NCBI GenBank assembly: GCA_949358305.1
Contig: OX442317.1
Location: 1,426,001-1,490,000, forward strand
DNA length: 64,000 nt
Direction of reading: 5' to 3'
DNA from: Strigamia acuminata
Taxonomy: Eukaryota; Arthropoda; Chilopoda; Geophilomorpha; Linotaeniidae
A program made the position numbers and the translations under genes. Below the pieces are notes generated by a model that did no database searches, was not told the origin of the DNA, and was given only the letters and a program-made list of their open reading frames with translations. Positions 30,369 to 43,379 of the stretch are shown one piece after another. Position 1 is the stretch's first letter, and the number at the start of each line of letters is the position of its first letter.

Positions 30369-31360
30369 TGCACGAGAATTAAATAAAATATATAATAAGA
30401 AGTAGTAGCTGAGTGGTATAGGTCGTTAGTTCTAAAGATATTATGTCCCGAGTTCAAATCCAGGACTCTCTAGAAAATAATTTTATATATTATTATCTTG
30501 TAGTTTCTTACACTCTAATATATAAGTAAGAGAATTAAATCAAAGAGATACAGTGAAGAGTAGTAGCTTAGAGGTACTGTACAGGTATCTAGAAGTAGTA
30601 TTCTGGATATTATGTGTCTGAGTTCAAATCCAGAACTGTTTTAGAACATTTTATTCTCTATTTTCTAATAGTTTAAATAAGTTAAATGTATAAATAGGAG
30701 AATTAAACATAGTCTTTATGTGGAGGAGCAGTGGCTCGATGGCTAGAGTGCCCAGTGTTATTGGACTCTATCTCAGTGTATTCTGGACATTGTATGTCTG
30801 AGTTCAAATCCAGAACTGTTTTAGAACATTTTATTCTCTATTTTCTAATAGTTTAAATAAGTTAAATGTATAAATAGGAGAATTAAACATAGCATTTATG
30901 TGGAGGAGCGGTGGCTCGATGGCTAGAGTGTCCAGTGTTATTAAACTCTATCTCAGTGTATTCTGGATATTATGTGTCTGAGTTCAAATCCAGAACTGTT
31001 TTAGAACATTTTATTCTCTATTTTCTAATAGTTTAAATAAGTTAAATGTATAAATAGGAGAATTAAACATAGTCTTTATGTGGAGGAGCGGTGGCTCGAT
31101 GGCTAGAGTGCCCAGTGTTATTGGACTCTATCTCAGTGTATTCTGGACATTGTATGTCTGAGTTCAAATCCAGAACTGTTTTAGAACATTTTATTCTCTA
31201 TTTTCTAATAGTTTAAATAAGTTAAATGTATAAATAGGAGAATTAAACATAGTCTTTATGTGGAGGAGCGGTGGCTCGATGGCTAGAGTGCCCAGTGTTA
31301 TTGAACTCTATCTCGGTGGACACAAGTTCTGGTTCAACGCCCGGAAGGTCTATACCGAGT
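30010..31360 (+). repeat. Cluster of tRNA-like (SINE-type) sequences, including a 180-bp tandem array
   Basis: At least seven segments show pol III-type boxes: a B box of the GTTCAAATCC or GTTCGAATCC type and, 50-70 bp upstream, A-box-like GTGGCTCGATGGCTAGAGTG. Four copies at exactly 180-bp spacing (A-box regions at 30732, 30912, 31092, 31272) differ by few bases. More divergent units lie at 30190-30240, 30400-30475 and 30565-30640, and one on the minus strand at 30005-30085. The last unit (31272-31350) has a different B box in a strong stem-loop (TTCTGG/CCGGAA). No copy folds into a convincing complete cloverleaf by eye, so I call them tRNA-derived repeats. Confidence 0.7.
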
Positions 31361-31419
31361 AAGAAAAAAAAATATACTGGAAACTTTCAAAAGTCAAAAT
31401 TCGAGCCAACAATCCAAAA

Positions 31420-31510
31420 CCGCGTAGCGGCGCGTAGCGGCGCGCATCGTCGCGCATCGTCGCGCATCGTCGCGCATCAGCGCGCTCATCTGCGGACTCT
31501 GCGGACTCTG
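31420..31510. repeat. 10-bp CG-rich tandem repeat
   Basis: Four or more units of CGCGCATCGT, flanked by GTAGCGGCGC units, in otherwise AT-rich DNA. Confidence 0.9.
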
Positions 31511-31667
31511 CGAGCGAAGCGAGCTTAATATCTAAACACTAACCAAATTATTAGATTATAAAATTAAACAGTATAGAGGAAAAATTTTGCTCGGAATCGC
31601 GCCTTCGGCGCGATTCCTCGCACGAATTTATTTAATTTTTTTTGAAAAAAAGACACGACGAAGACAC

Positions 31668-31766
31668 GACACTGGGCACGACCCTGGGCACGACCCTGGG
31701 CACGACCCTGGGCACGACGCTGGGCACGACGCTGGGCAGGACGCTGGGCAGGACGCTGGGCAGGAC
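31668..31766. repeat. 12-bp GC-rich minisatellite
   Basis: About eight units of GGGCACGACCCT with late variants GGGCAGGACGCT. Open frames on both strands here are repeat artefacts. Confidence 0.95.
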
Positions 31767-31769
31767 AAA

Positions 31770-33840
31770 AAAAGAAAACAACAAAAAAAAAACACAACGA
31801 ACAGAAAGGCGACACAGAAAAAAAAACGACAGAGGAAGAAACAACAAAAAAAGGGATGATGAAAGAAAAAGAACGACAAAAAACGATCGGAATTAGATGT
31901 TTATCGTTCCCATCGCTTTATAATTCTAAAAGCGTAGACTAGCCAATGACATAATCGCAATCAACTAACAATAACACAACCTAAAATAAATAAATAAACA
32001 ACAAATAAAAATACACTCTAAAATAAACACAATATTTATTAAGAAAAAAAAAACTTTATTAAAAACTTTATTAACAAAAAAAAACAACTTTGTTTAAAAC
32101 TTTATTAACAACAAAAACCGTGTTGAAAACTTTATTAACAAAAATTAATAATAACAAATATAAAGAATACATTTTCATAAAATAAATCAAAGAGAAAATA
32201 AACGAGCGACATAAGAGAAGAGAAGAGAATCGAGCGAGAAAAGAAAAACAACGAATGAGAAGAAAAATAACGAGTGAAAACAGAAAAACAACAAATAAGA
32301 GAGAAAAAACAATGAGTAAGAGAAGAAAACCAACAAATGAGAAGAATAAAACTGAGTGAGAGAAAAGAAGAAAAAAGAAACGAGCGAGAGAAGAGAAGAT
32401 AAGAAAAAAGAAACGAGCGAGAGAAATGAAGAGAAACGAGCGAGAGAAGGGAAGAGAAACGAGCGAGAGAAGAAAATAAAAATAAAAACTAGAATAAAAA
32501 AATATAAGCACGAGACAAGTCATAAAAGATATTAAAAGCGAGTGAAAAACAACGAGTGAGAGAAGAAAAACAAGAGATACCTATGAAAATAATAGCTAGT
32601 CCCTAAAAGATCACACAAACGAGATAACGTGACGAAATAGAAAAGAATAAATCAGAACAGAAAAAAAAACATAAAAAGATACACGCAAGAAAAAATAGAG
32701 AATACAACACGAGGATAGAAAAAATAGTATTGGCAAATAGAAAGTAAATGAAATAAAGAACAGACAACACACAAAAAAAAACGCTACGAAATAAACAGCA
32801 CGAGAAAGGATTACGACTAAAGCAAGTCACACAAACAAGAATCCAACGCAAGAAAGAAAGAAAGAATAGAAGACGAATGAAACGAGAAACAACGAAAAAT
32901 TAAAGAGGAAATTTGTTTAAGCGTAACAAATACAATTAAAAGAATACTTAGTAAGACGATGTAGCGGTGACGGCCAATCCAGCAATTATTCAGCCAAAAC
33001 TTGACGACGTCGAGATGGTGACAAAAGTTCCATCGTACAATCTACACGTAAACCTCGAAGGTGGGTGACTCGAAGCGATGCATCGTAGAGAGAAAAAAGC
33101 ACCTATACTGTCTTGGACGTCGAGTCTTTACCATTCCTAAAAGCAAAAAAGTGACAAAAAATAAAATAAAATAAAATAAAGATATCCTTAGAGATTTCTC
33201 GACGAATAAACCAAAGCCATTCATCCGTAGTGAATACAAACAATAGAAATACATGAAAAAGAAATTGCTAATTGTAAAATTACATAACAAATAGGTTCTA
33301 AGATTTCAACGTCATTTTACCCGATAAGTTGTTTGCAAAAATTTAAAATGTACTAATAATTTTCAATCATTGTGTTTGTCTAAATGTTCGAAATAAAATT
33401 AAGATATCCTCAAATTCGTTACGTCGAACGTCAGAATTGGCTTCAATCACTCTAAACACGCAGTTAACTCAATTATAAATATGTAAATAAATATGTAATA
33501 TGTACGAATAAACTCACCTGATTTTAGGTGTAGAATTCAAACACACGTCGCAAATTTTTCATACTCTTCTAGAAAACCGACGAAGCAAGCTGAAACGCGC
33601 GTGCGCAGAGTTAATAACTTTACAGCCAATCTAAACGGTTCCAATATTTATATGCAAATATGTTGAAATTACAATTGATTAAAACAAAAAAATCATTGGC
33701 AATAAATTTCAAAACGAATCGAGATTCACATCCATTAAAAGTTACACACGCATTTAACGGCAATTAAACAATAATAAAAAAATAATAAAAATAAAAACAA
33801 TATTAGCTAAATACCCTAGTAATTTTACACCTAATAACCA
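31770..33840. other. A/G-rich and AT-rich non-coding stretch with degenerate repeats
   Basis: 31770-31900 is A-rich with GAAAGA runs. 32040-32150 has several AAAACTTTATTAACAAA units. 32210-32480 is a purine tract made of ACGAGCGAGAGAAGAGAAG-like units. 32990-33130 is a diverged copy of 42140-42275. 33590-33665 is repeated at 36172-36237. No coding exon is supported. Confidence 0.6.
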
Positions 33841-33849
33841 CAACCTAAT

Positions 33850-35824
33850 ATTAATATTAATAAACGTTTAATTTCTTCATGATTCAAGATGTTCATCTTC
33901 CTCAGCTCTGGCCTCCACATCTCATATTCCAAACAAATATCTAAAATAAAGATAAAGAATAAATAACAGCAATTAGAACAAAAATAAACTGCTCACAACT
34001 ATCCAAATATAACTAAATGTACTCTGCCCCCTCGATGCATAACACATTAACATATAAGCGCAATAAGTTAATCTTCCTAATGAAACGAATGCACTCCAGA
34101 ACAAAAGTAAATCAACCAATCCTAAAACAAACTTTTTACTTTCCGATCTAATATATTATATCATTTCAATACCTCCATAAGCCCACTTGCACGCAAATAC
34201 TATCCAAGCTATCGATGGACTGGTGCCACTCGAAATAAACTCGCTAAATGCAAACAGCACGCTCGTGGTCAACGCAGTGCCAATCACCCACCCAAGTATT
34301 GCCACTTTATATCAAAGAAATGATTTTACCTTGTTCGTAAAAGTCGACATCTCGTTCTTTTAGGCTAACACGTATCCAGTCGTTATTCCAAGCACTTGTG
34401 ACTCTCCTCAACAATACACTTGCATGTGTATCAAATGGAATTATTTGTTTGTGCATGAGACTAAAAAAAAAGCAAACCAACATTAAATTAAAATTACACT
34501 TTATAAATGTATTTACCTTAAATATCGATGAAACCCCAATTATATTCCGTTCTGCTAACTCTCTCGAAGAACACATAAGCGACCAGTAATCCGCTAAATA
34601 CAGAGATACAACTTAAGATAAGAACGTAACATACAAAGACGCTTCGATTCATTACCTCGTGTGGTAGAAAGTATCTGCAGCAACGTTCCCATTTAAAATG
34701 ATCCATCCGAGATAGAAAACTTTCTTTCAATTTCTGTAAATTATTCGTGTTATCTGTCAACGAGAGAAATTTGTCAAATTAAAAACTTAAACAAAGTACC
34801 GAATTTATGTAAACGTCAAATTCCACCTCTCTGGTCCGTTGACAACAATGTGCAGCCGTTTGAAAAAACAGAAAAGCAAACTAATCCTGATGCACAAACT
34901 ACAAACATAAAAATAAATGTGAGACACTCTTCGAACTATAAATTTAGTCTTTTGTTTTTCCAACTTACTTTGTTGAAAGTAATTTGGTGCGGCTTCACCT
35001 TCTTCCACAAGAATTCTCAGAATGGCCACGATTGTACTAAATGCTAGAAAAGAAACTAAATAGTGTCGGTCATTAACAAAAAAATAAAAAAAGATATTTT
35101 TAAAATTTCTTATATTACTATGGCAGAAATCCAAATGTTGCAGCGATGCGTTTTGGCTACATACAGAAGTAACTTTCGTATTCTGGTTTATATAGATCTA
35201 CAGCAAAATTAAAGTTTAAGCAAAATGTATTCAAAATGTATTTAAAGTACACTTACAAAGTGATTATTTCTCCAACTGAACACGTTGATGGTACGCATAG
35301 AGTTGGATAAATATAAATGAAAATTCTAAAAAGCAAAAAAATTGAAACCGGTCTTATTCAAACTCATTTAGGAGAAAATTCCCCCAATTCATTATGCAAA
35401 CTTCATCAATTCGTATGAAAAATGTCAATTTGACCCCAATATTGAATATCGTTATAAAGGCAACGGAAAATATATATCAGACAAACTCAAATCCTAATCA
35501 TTGAGATGTAGAAAATAAGAGTATTCAGTAAAGCTTGCATATCCCTTACAAAAACTTACTATTTACCTGAATGCTTTTAGTATTATTCATCAATATGTCC
35601 GTTAAAATAATACATTTCCTTGTTGAATGCCAGCAGGAAGCATATCCATTGATTCCCCACACTGAAACCCTATTTAATAAATAAATATTTACCACAACAA
35701 AAATTAATAAATAAAAATAAATATCTTACTTTGAAAAGCCTAAATCATGCAAATACGAAGGCAGACGAGTTTTGCATAAATCACCGATGTTTGTTTTCTC
35801 GAGAGAAAAATCTAAGCCTTTCAT
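33850..35824 (-). CDS. NRF-6-like multipass acyltransferase, copy A, probably decaying
   Basis: Minus-strand exons in order: 35731-35824 (MKGLDFSLEKTNIGDLCKTR, LPSYLHDLGFSK), 35567-35669 (SVWGINGYASCWHSTRKCII), 35256-35325 (IYPTLCVPSTCSVGEIITL), about 35105-35200 (SVCSQNASLQHLDFCHSNIR), about 34975-35090 (hydrophobic, LVSFLAFSTIVAILRILVEE), about 34520-34750 (ILSCISVFSGLLVAYVFF), 34307-34465 (LLRRVTSAWNNDWIRVSLKE), about 34165-34310 (LGWVIGTALTTSVLFAFSEF, SIAWIVFACKWAYGG) and about 33850-33945 (WRPELRKMNILNHEEIK). The Cys-rich N-terminal domain, CVPSxCS and the late WIVFAC...YGG motif are typical of nose-resistant-to-fluoxetine proteins. Most internal joins lose frame, so function is doubtful. 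Parts recur at 17.8-18.9 kb and 44.4-45.2 kb. Confidence 0.65.
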
Positions 35825-36633
35825 CGAAAGCGTCGCAACCCGAATCCTAGCGACTTAGTTGTTCACCCGCCGCATTCAAACAAACAATAGTCATACATCA
35901 AAGAGAAATTGCCAATTGTTGCCGTCCATTTTTTTTAGTGCTTGCTAAATAAAATTAATGATATTTAGCAAACAAGATATAATTATTGTCTTTGTCTAAA
36001 TAAATTCCCAACGTAATTCTACGAGAACAAACACTTAACACGAAATTTAAATCGTTGGGCAGAGTTAAAGAGACAAATAAATCACATACAAACCGGGGAA
36101 AACGCTTTCGTGGCTTGTCAACAGGTTGTTGTCTGGAGAATAATAATAATAATAATAACGAAGCTAGCTGAAACGCAGAGTTAATAACTTTACAGCCAAT
36201 CAAAACGGTTCCAATATTTATATGCAAATATATTTAAATTTTTTTTCCTTTTTCCTTTCTTTCAACAAATTTCTTTTACTAATTAGTAATTACTAATTAC
36301 ATAATAGTAGAAAAAATATAAAAAATACAAATCATTTTTCATCAACCAATACATCGCTTTCAGTATTTTTAACTCACAACTGTGACTCCCACTCCCAAGA
36401 TCTTCTTCCTCCGGGCTTCAACGATGATCGGGCGAAGATGGACTAGTTAATAAGAGGCTGTTTGCGCTCCCAATGCCGGAATACGATATACTATTAGACA
36501 GCGTTTCCTTGCACGATGAGGGAGGGACCCGGTTGCTGCTCCTCCGGAGGCGATACTCCCAAAGGAATATCCGGATTGGTTAATTGTTTGATTTGATGCA
36601 TCACTCCTGATTTGAAAAAAAATAAATACCGGT

Positions 36634-36658
36634 ATATATATATATATATATATATAGA
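36634..36658. repeat. (TA)n microsatellite
   Basis: About eleven TA units in the intron downstream of a TRIP12-like exon. Confidence 0.95.
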
Positions 36659-37496
36659 TTTGCATTTAAAATACAAATGTGCATTTCTCGTTGCTTACCT
36701 TCTCGCCGAAAGTACACTCCAAAGATATCGGGCAACTTTTGCATCAAAATGTCGGCTAATTGCAGGGCGCCTACTACAATCTTTAAATCGTGAGATGGCA
36801 TCATGGCAGCAATGTGACTTGATACTTGCTGATTCTTCAATACATCTTTTAGACGAGCTGTAAACCGCATATAAAACTGCAAACAACGATTTTATAAACG
36901 TTATTGTCAATTCCCTGTCGTCTTGCAAACAGTCTATTCGAGAATCGTTACTCCGTAAACTGGAACCAAACCATACAAAAATTCATTAAAACCACCTGCA
37001 TTTTTCAAAACCACTTTTGTGAATCATTACCAGAACTAACTCCAAGATGATTGACTCGCCTTTGTCCTGTCCTCATTGATTTGCTGCATGGAATTGAAAT
37101 CAATTGTATAGGTTCGCATGGCCCATTGTAGAAAAGCTGATTTCGTCTTCACCAGATTGGTGAGCAGCCTAGCAAATAAACGTTTCTATACTGCAAACAA
37201 ACGTCCACCGAAACCAAACCACCTTACCTCTACTATCTTGCTATCAATGCTTATGTATGGGTGCCATAAGCCCCTATCATCTTGAAGAGGTGCCAGCGGC
37301 TTACTTAACATACTATCGACTTGAAATATACCATCAGTGGAAAGTCGAGGCATCAATTCCCTGCGCAAATTCACTCCATTGTAACTACAATTAAGCCCGG
37401 TCTGCAACAAACTTACCCAATTAAAGATGTGATTTCGTAAAGCTCCTACTAGTTCCACTTCCTCCTTACTCGTTTCCGAAGACCCCATGAGCAAGC

Positions 37497-39604
37497 TGTG
37501 ACGGTATCAAAATACCGCAGGTTGGTATTTACCATTAAATAAAGGTTTATAATTACTTTAAAGGTTTTCTAACTCTGGTATTTATTTGATTAAGCTTTAT
37601 ATGAGTCCTAGACCATATAAGTGAGCCCTAAGACTCACGGGTCATAAGATATGTTTATATTACAGTTGAAAGAGTATTCTTTCTTTCCTTGGTCGCCATC
37701 TTGACTCACTGCTCAGTGGAGCCGCTCTATGCCAACTCAGTGTTAGTGTTGTTTATCAACACCAGTATGGACTTGCAAGGCCAAGAGCACTCTTGACCTC
37801 GCCACGCTCGTCTCCCCTCCTTCACCACATACTAATGAGGTATGTGCTTTGTGGCCTATTCCCGCCTCATACTAATGAGGCAAGACTCTTGTTGTTATTG
37901 GTTTGGTTACCCCATTGGTTCCATTCCAATGAGGTATTGTCTAGAAGTTTATATAAACTCTGCACAGAGTTTCCAAGGGAGATTTTTGCCCATTATTTTG
38001 ACTTTACACATATTCTGTTTTTGCCTTTGTTGGTTTGACTTTATATTGTGCGTCAAGTTTTGACGCACTATCGCTGGTTTAGTTGTTGTGCCCTACGACC
38101 AACACTCGAGCTTATATGGTATTGAATTACTGGGCAACGGTGTAAAGCTTCCTCTAGTTGACAGCTGGGGAAGCAGGATGGCACTGGAGGTGTAAAGAAT
38201 AGGTTTTGTTGCCTCTACTCCAACCTTGCCACCCTGGCTTTGTTGGTGGATTTTCCCGCCAAAATCCCACAACCTTTTTGACACTGGATTCAATGACCTT
38301 CTGACCGCAGAAGCCACGCTTAGGTAAGCCGCACTTATTCATACACTCTTAAATTATTAATTAGAATTACTTCAGTGGATTTCCACTGAAGCGGTCAATT
38401 GTTATTAAGTTAAGAGATGTTTATAACTGGGCTCCTGTTCTTTTGAAGTCAACTGTTAGTCAATCAATTCTCTAACTTGCTATTTGAACTTGCTATTGCT
38501 TTAATAGTAACTTCCCTTACCTTAACCTCCGGTTCTCAATGGCGTAGCATTACTTTGCATTTATGCTTAGTCCTAAATGCGCTAGTCAGCCTTCTCCTGA
38601 AAGTTATTACAAATAGACATTTGAACTCAGAGCAATCTGAGTTACACCTAAATGTTTGTAGTTGTCTTTCTCTGTCTCGAGCACTCGCTCACAAACCCCT
38701 TGCACTTGTTAGCCAAGAACCTAGCCATTAAATGATGTATCCAGTCAATGTGAACCTCTGGTTTAGCAGAACTGCTCTACTCTTGGTTAGGCCTATTCAA
38801 TGACATGTTGCCATTCTCATAGCCATCTCTTGGGTCTTTCACCCACCAAACCGCTTAATCAAGAGTTTATACTCTTGTTTTAGCTCTTGATTTAATTCAC
38901 ACTTAAGTTTCAGCCATGTTGACCTTCTTCAAGGTCCATGTGATATTTGTGACGACATCTTTAATATCAAATTGCACACGAACCGAATTGCAATCAAAGC
39001 CTTGATTGAGCCGCCATTTTTAAATGTCCCCTTTTAATTTCACCCCAGCGTAATTAAAAGAGCGCCTCTCTTTCACTCTTGTTCAAGTCCCCTTTTACCT
39101 TGGGCCATGAATTCCTCATGCCTCCCAATGCTCTAGTTTTGTCAGCGTATTTACCTTTTAATATGTCTTTATATTACCCCAATGATTATTGGAGGCCTTG
39201 TTTATAGCGCTTGTGTATTTGTATATATATTTTGGATTATGGTTTAATGATTATTTGGACTCGCTAATAAATTAGCTTTATTATAGTTTACACACTTGTG
39301 TTGGCTCAATATAATTCATAATTAACTACATTCATCTATCAATTTATATGTCGCATATTTCACGAAGTCAGATATTTATTCTCCATTTATTTATGTACTC
39401 TTACTGTTTATACCTTTCTAGCCTCTAGATTATTTGTGGTCACTTGCCAGCGACCCCCTTAACCTCTCAAGAGACTCTCGTCACTCAAGAGATTCCTTTC
39501 CCGCCTTACTGTAATTGCCATTGCAGTACAGCCTAACCTTACCCCTTAGTTATTCCTTCATATTATACTAATTATATATTCATGCCTAATTCATTTCCGT
39601 CACA
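37497..39604. mobile_element. 2.1-kb LTR-like insertion (probable solo LTR) in the TRIP12 exon
   Basis: Starts TGTGACGGTATC and ends TTTCCGTCACA, giving the TG...CA ends and 8-bp inverted tips of an LTR. Flanking 4-mers are AAGC and AAGT. The paralogous exon at 45996-46008 reads AAGT once, so the empty site proves an insertion with a 4-bp target duplication carrying one later change. Neither strand has a coding frame above about 90 codons. A 4-bp TSD fits Ty3/Gypsy or BEL. A 2.1-kb solo LTR is long but known; a non-autonomous element is the alternative. Confidence 0.8.
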
Positions 39605-40274
39605 AAGTAGCACAACGTATCTGCAATATCTAATCAAAAAAAAGTTATTCACACTCACGTAATATCATTTTATTTTCAAAGAGATTAATTAATACTTTGT
39701 TTGTGCAGTTTGACGGCCAACTCGGGACACTTGGCACACGTCAACGACAACTTGCGTATTACCATTATGTACCATTATGAATGTACCGGGACTGACAACT
39801 GGAGGAGAAACTAGCAGCTAAATAAACAAAATCAATCGGTCCAATTATTAGTTAACCTGCAAGTTTCACGTCAAAACATTACCAGTTGTTGCACATTGTT
39901 CAGTAATCGTGGCTAGCAATTTATTCCTGCAACACTTTCGGATCTTGCTGGTAATTATGGACCAGTCGGGAAAAAAAAGCATAAACAAACACTTTCTACA
40001 GATTTCTTATCCTGATGAGTCAATCTGGCACTAAGTAAGGGCAAAGAATTGGCAACAAAATGGAATTCATCCGCGCTCATGTTCTGACAAACGTTTGCTG
40101 TCACCGCTAGGGCCGCTCGCCGCTCGCTGAGCATTTATGGAGAAGAAATCTAAATACGTTAGCACGCTTCAACTCCATGCTGGAAAATTAAAATAAAAAT
40201 AAAAACAAAACCAAACAATCAATCACTGAATACCAATCGAAACACTCTCGCTTACCGCTTGCAGAATGGCTTTA

Positions 40275-40466
<192 letters not shown>

Positions 40467-40699
40467 TTAGTCGCGCCTTGGCATAAACAATCGATCATAA
40501 ATTATCCTATTACCATATCAAAATTATGTTCCATCGAGAAAAGTGTAATGAGAGCAGGCACAACTTGTTTAACGGGAAAACAAACCAGCCAACGTGTCTT
40601 CATATCATTACCCATGACGAGCAATTGGCACATTTCAATTACGGCCATCCCTGCAGTTGCTGACCTTCATCCTCGCTAGCTTGCAGACCTTGCAAAAGC

Positions 40700-42300
40700 T
40701 GCTGAGCTTTATTGCCTGCACAATCAATTGTCAATAAAAAAAAATCTTGAACAGCAAAAATCTATTAAATCACTTGTGCCGTTGCCCATGTCGTCTGATT
40801 CACTATCACCTTACGTTACCATTGCCGAAGCTCCGCCGGTCGAACCAGAGGCTAAAATTAAAACACAAACAAACAAATAACTAAAATCAAAGTAAACAAA
40901 AACGATTCCATTTTCATCGCAGCATTTATTATCCTGCATTTAGCTCAGAATCCGGTAAAGCAATTTGTTATTTCAACATGGTAATTAATGCCAATTAACA
41001 TTCCATCACTGCTAACGTAACCAACATAAAACTGCTTAATTAAAATCAATCCGTGTATTTACTTGATGTTTCCATCTAATCACTTCCATCATTATTCATT
41101 CTTTCCAATTGTTTGCAAAACCCTTTACGCAATAGAAACATTTATCCAGGAGAGGAAAAAAAACAGTAAAAATCATTTTTGATTTTTCTTGTTCAATCTT
41201 GGCGTTACGCCCGCAATATTTTCAACAATAAAACTTGTTGGCAGAACAGAGCTAGCAGAATGTTTCGAGTTCACTGCCTCCCCTGTAGCTAACTGAAGGT
41301 CAACAACTATTATGGTAATTACAATTGATAAAAATAAAAATATCATTTGCAATACATTTGCAATAAATTTCTAAACGAATCAAGATTTTTCTCCGTACGA
41401 TCTTTCGTATCATTTTATAATCAACAATACGATGATAATTTACGTAATATAATATTTATCATTTTTATTTTGATTATGTCACGAATCTTCGAAAATGCGA
41501 CGTCTAATGTCAATTTTGGAAACAAACATCACCCTTGTAAACACTCAATAAAAACAAAAAACACCCAAAACAAAAAATATTATACCAAGATGTTCAAGCA
41601 ACATTATAACTATAATTACCTTGGTCCGAAAAAACCAGGCTCAAATGGCAGTAAATTTAACACGAGACAAAGTGACTGAAGCGATTGGCTTTGCGAATAT
41701 CTAAAAAAAATATAAAAATATTAATCAATCAAATAATAAAAAAAAGAAAATAATTGCACGATTTACCTACGACATAATTATTTCTATTAAAACATTCCGC
41801 ACCTTCAGATCGGCTTTAATTTCTGTGAAAAATTACAACTTTTCACAACGTAAACATAAATTTGATTGCGTAAAACCTCTGGCTTGTATTCGTGTGCAAG
41901 TATGGACATTAGTTATGACATAATTTATGAGTGTTACGAGCAATTTCCTTTCATGCTCGAGCCTATGTTTAAGTTTCGATTCGAATTATCGTTGTATCAT
42001 CGCGGCTAGTCTTTGAATAACATCTATTTATTCCATTATCCGGGTTTTTCAAAGAACTCTGCGGGGAAATGATTAGAAAATCTTCAATTTTCATCCTTTT
42101 TCTTAAAGAATTTGCGAACACTTAGCTCGAACCTGAAAACTGAAGACGTCGAGATGATGGCAAAAGTTCCATCTACATTCTACACGTAAATCTCGGAGGT
42201 GGATGACTCGATGACTCGATGCATCGCACAGAGAAAAAAGCTCCTTGCTCGCGTATACTGCCTTTACCATTCCTAAAAGACAAAAAAGAAAAAACAAATT
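40700..42300. other. AT-rich non-coding stretch
   Basis: No supported exon. 41305-41395 resembles 33650-33725. 41870-41960 resembles the right flank of the foldback at 55680-55745 (ACCTCTGGCTTGTAT). 42140-42275 resembles 32990-33130. The open frame at 41347-41679 has no domain or coding signature. Confidence 0.55.
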
Positions 42301-42364
42301 TAAAAAAGAAAAATTGATCTAAAGATCAAAACTCGATATCGGCGTTTACCTTCCCAGTCGTAGT

Positions 42365-42590
42365 TGTGCGCTTCCTTGATCCGGAAATGGAAACAGCGCC
42401 GATAACGGACATCGAGACGGATATAGAAACCAGCGCCGACAACGGAAATAAAAACCAGCGCCACCACCGGAAATGAAAACTAGCGCCACCACCGGAAATA
42501 GAAACCAGCGCCGACAACGTACATCGAGATGGATATAGAAACCAGCGCCGACCGGAAATGGAAACTAGCGTCGACAGCGGAAATGTTTGT
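42365..42590. repeat. Tandem repeat with a GGAAATGGAAACCAGCGCC-type unit
   Basis: Units of about 24-27 bp containing AAACCAGCGCC followed by GACAAC or ACCACC and GGAAAT, about seven copies. Confidence 0.85.
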
Positions 42591-42734
42591 TTTTGTTTGT
42601 GTATTATTGGTATTTTGTTTGTGTTTTGTTTGTTTGTGTTGTATTTATATTGTATTTGCTTTTCAAACACTGACGATGTTCCTCGTGCACGGGGCCCCTG
42701 CAACTATGCGCTCTTCAAAACACATTCTCATCTT

Positions 42735-43022
42735 CGTTTTTTTGTCTCTTCTTCGTTTTTCTTTTCTCTTCTTCGTTTATCTTTTCTCTTCTTCGTTTTT
42801 CTTTTCTCTTCTTCGTTTTTCTTTTCTTCGTTCTTCATTTTTATTTGTTTTTCTTCCTTCTTCTTCTTCGTTCGTCTTCATTTTGCTTCGTTTATCTTCG
42901 TTCTTCTACTTCGTTCTTCTTCTACTTCGTTCTTCTTCATTTTCCTTTGCTTTTCTTCGTTCTTCGTCTTCTTCGTTCTTCTTCATTTTGCTTCGTTTTT
43001 CTTTGTTTTTTTTTCGTTCTTC
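42735..43022. repeat. Pyrimidine-rich tandem repeat
   Basis: Repeats of TTCTTCGTTTTTCTTTTCTC and shorter TTCTTCGTTC units. Long open frames rich in Ser/Phe here are artefacts of composition. Confidence 0.9.
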
Positions 43023-43028
43023 ATGAAA

Positions 43029-43379
43029 GGGAGCTTCCATTTAGTACGTGTGAAATGGGGGGAGGGGGGGAGGAGTCACTAATCCGTGACAGTGTGTGAC
43101 ATAGGGGAGGGGGGGCCTATGAACTGAACGTGACGTCACGGAATAAAACAAAGGAAAAAATACAAGCATGCTTTAAATATGTTTAACACCACCCCGGATT
43201 TTTGGCAGGATTAGTGACAAAAGCAGCGCTGCTTTTACAGAGAATATCCATCTTCCTTCAGCGGAGTGACGTGACAAGGGGGGTGGGGGGTCACACCATC
43301 GTGTTCAAGAGTGTGACATAGGGGGGAGGGGGGGCTAAAAAAGAGGATTTTGGGCGTTACGTACTAAATGGAAGCTCCC
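43029..43379. mobile_element. 351-bp MITE with 21-bp TIRs and G-runs
   Basis: Ends GGGAGCTTCCATTTAGTACG and the exact reverse complement at 43359-43379. The flanks read GAAA on the left and AAAT on the right, compatible with a 3-bp AAA target duplication. Inside are four runs of 5-8 G separated by single A bases (about 43057-43070, 43104-43117, 43279-43290, 43320-43335) and TGACGTCACG near 43130. No frame. The superfamily is uncertain; a 3-bp target suggests PIF/Harbinger. Confidence 0.8.

Noticed and set aside
31272-31350. Functional tRNA gene
   Set aside because: A- and B-box-like motifs and a T-arm-like stem are present but I could not build a full cloverleaf with acceptor stem; kept as a tRNA-derived repeat.
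32071-32523. 150-codon Leu/Phe/Ser-rich minus frame resembling a membrane protein
   Set aside because: Complement of a purine-rich repeat tract; hydrophobicity is a consequence of composition.
42529-43099. Ser/Phe-rich open frames up to 174 codons
   Set aside because: Fall in a pyrimidine-rich tandem repeat; frame length is due to lack of stop-forming bases.
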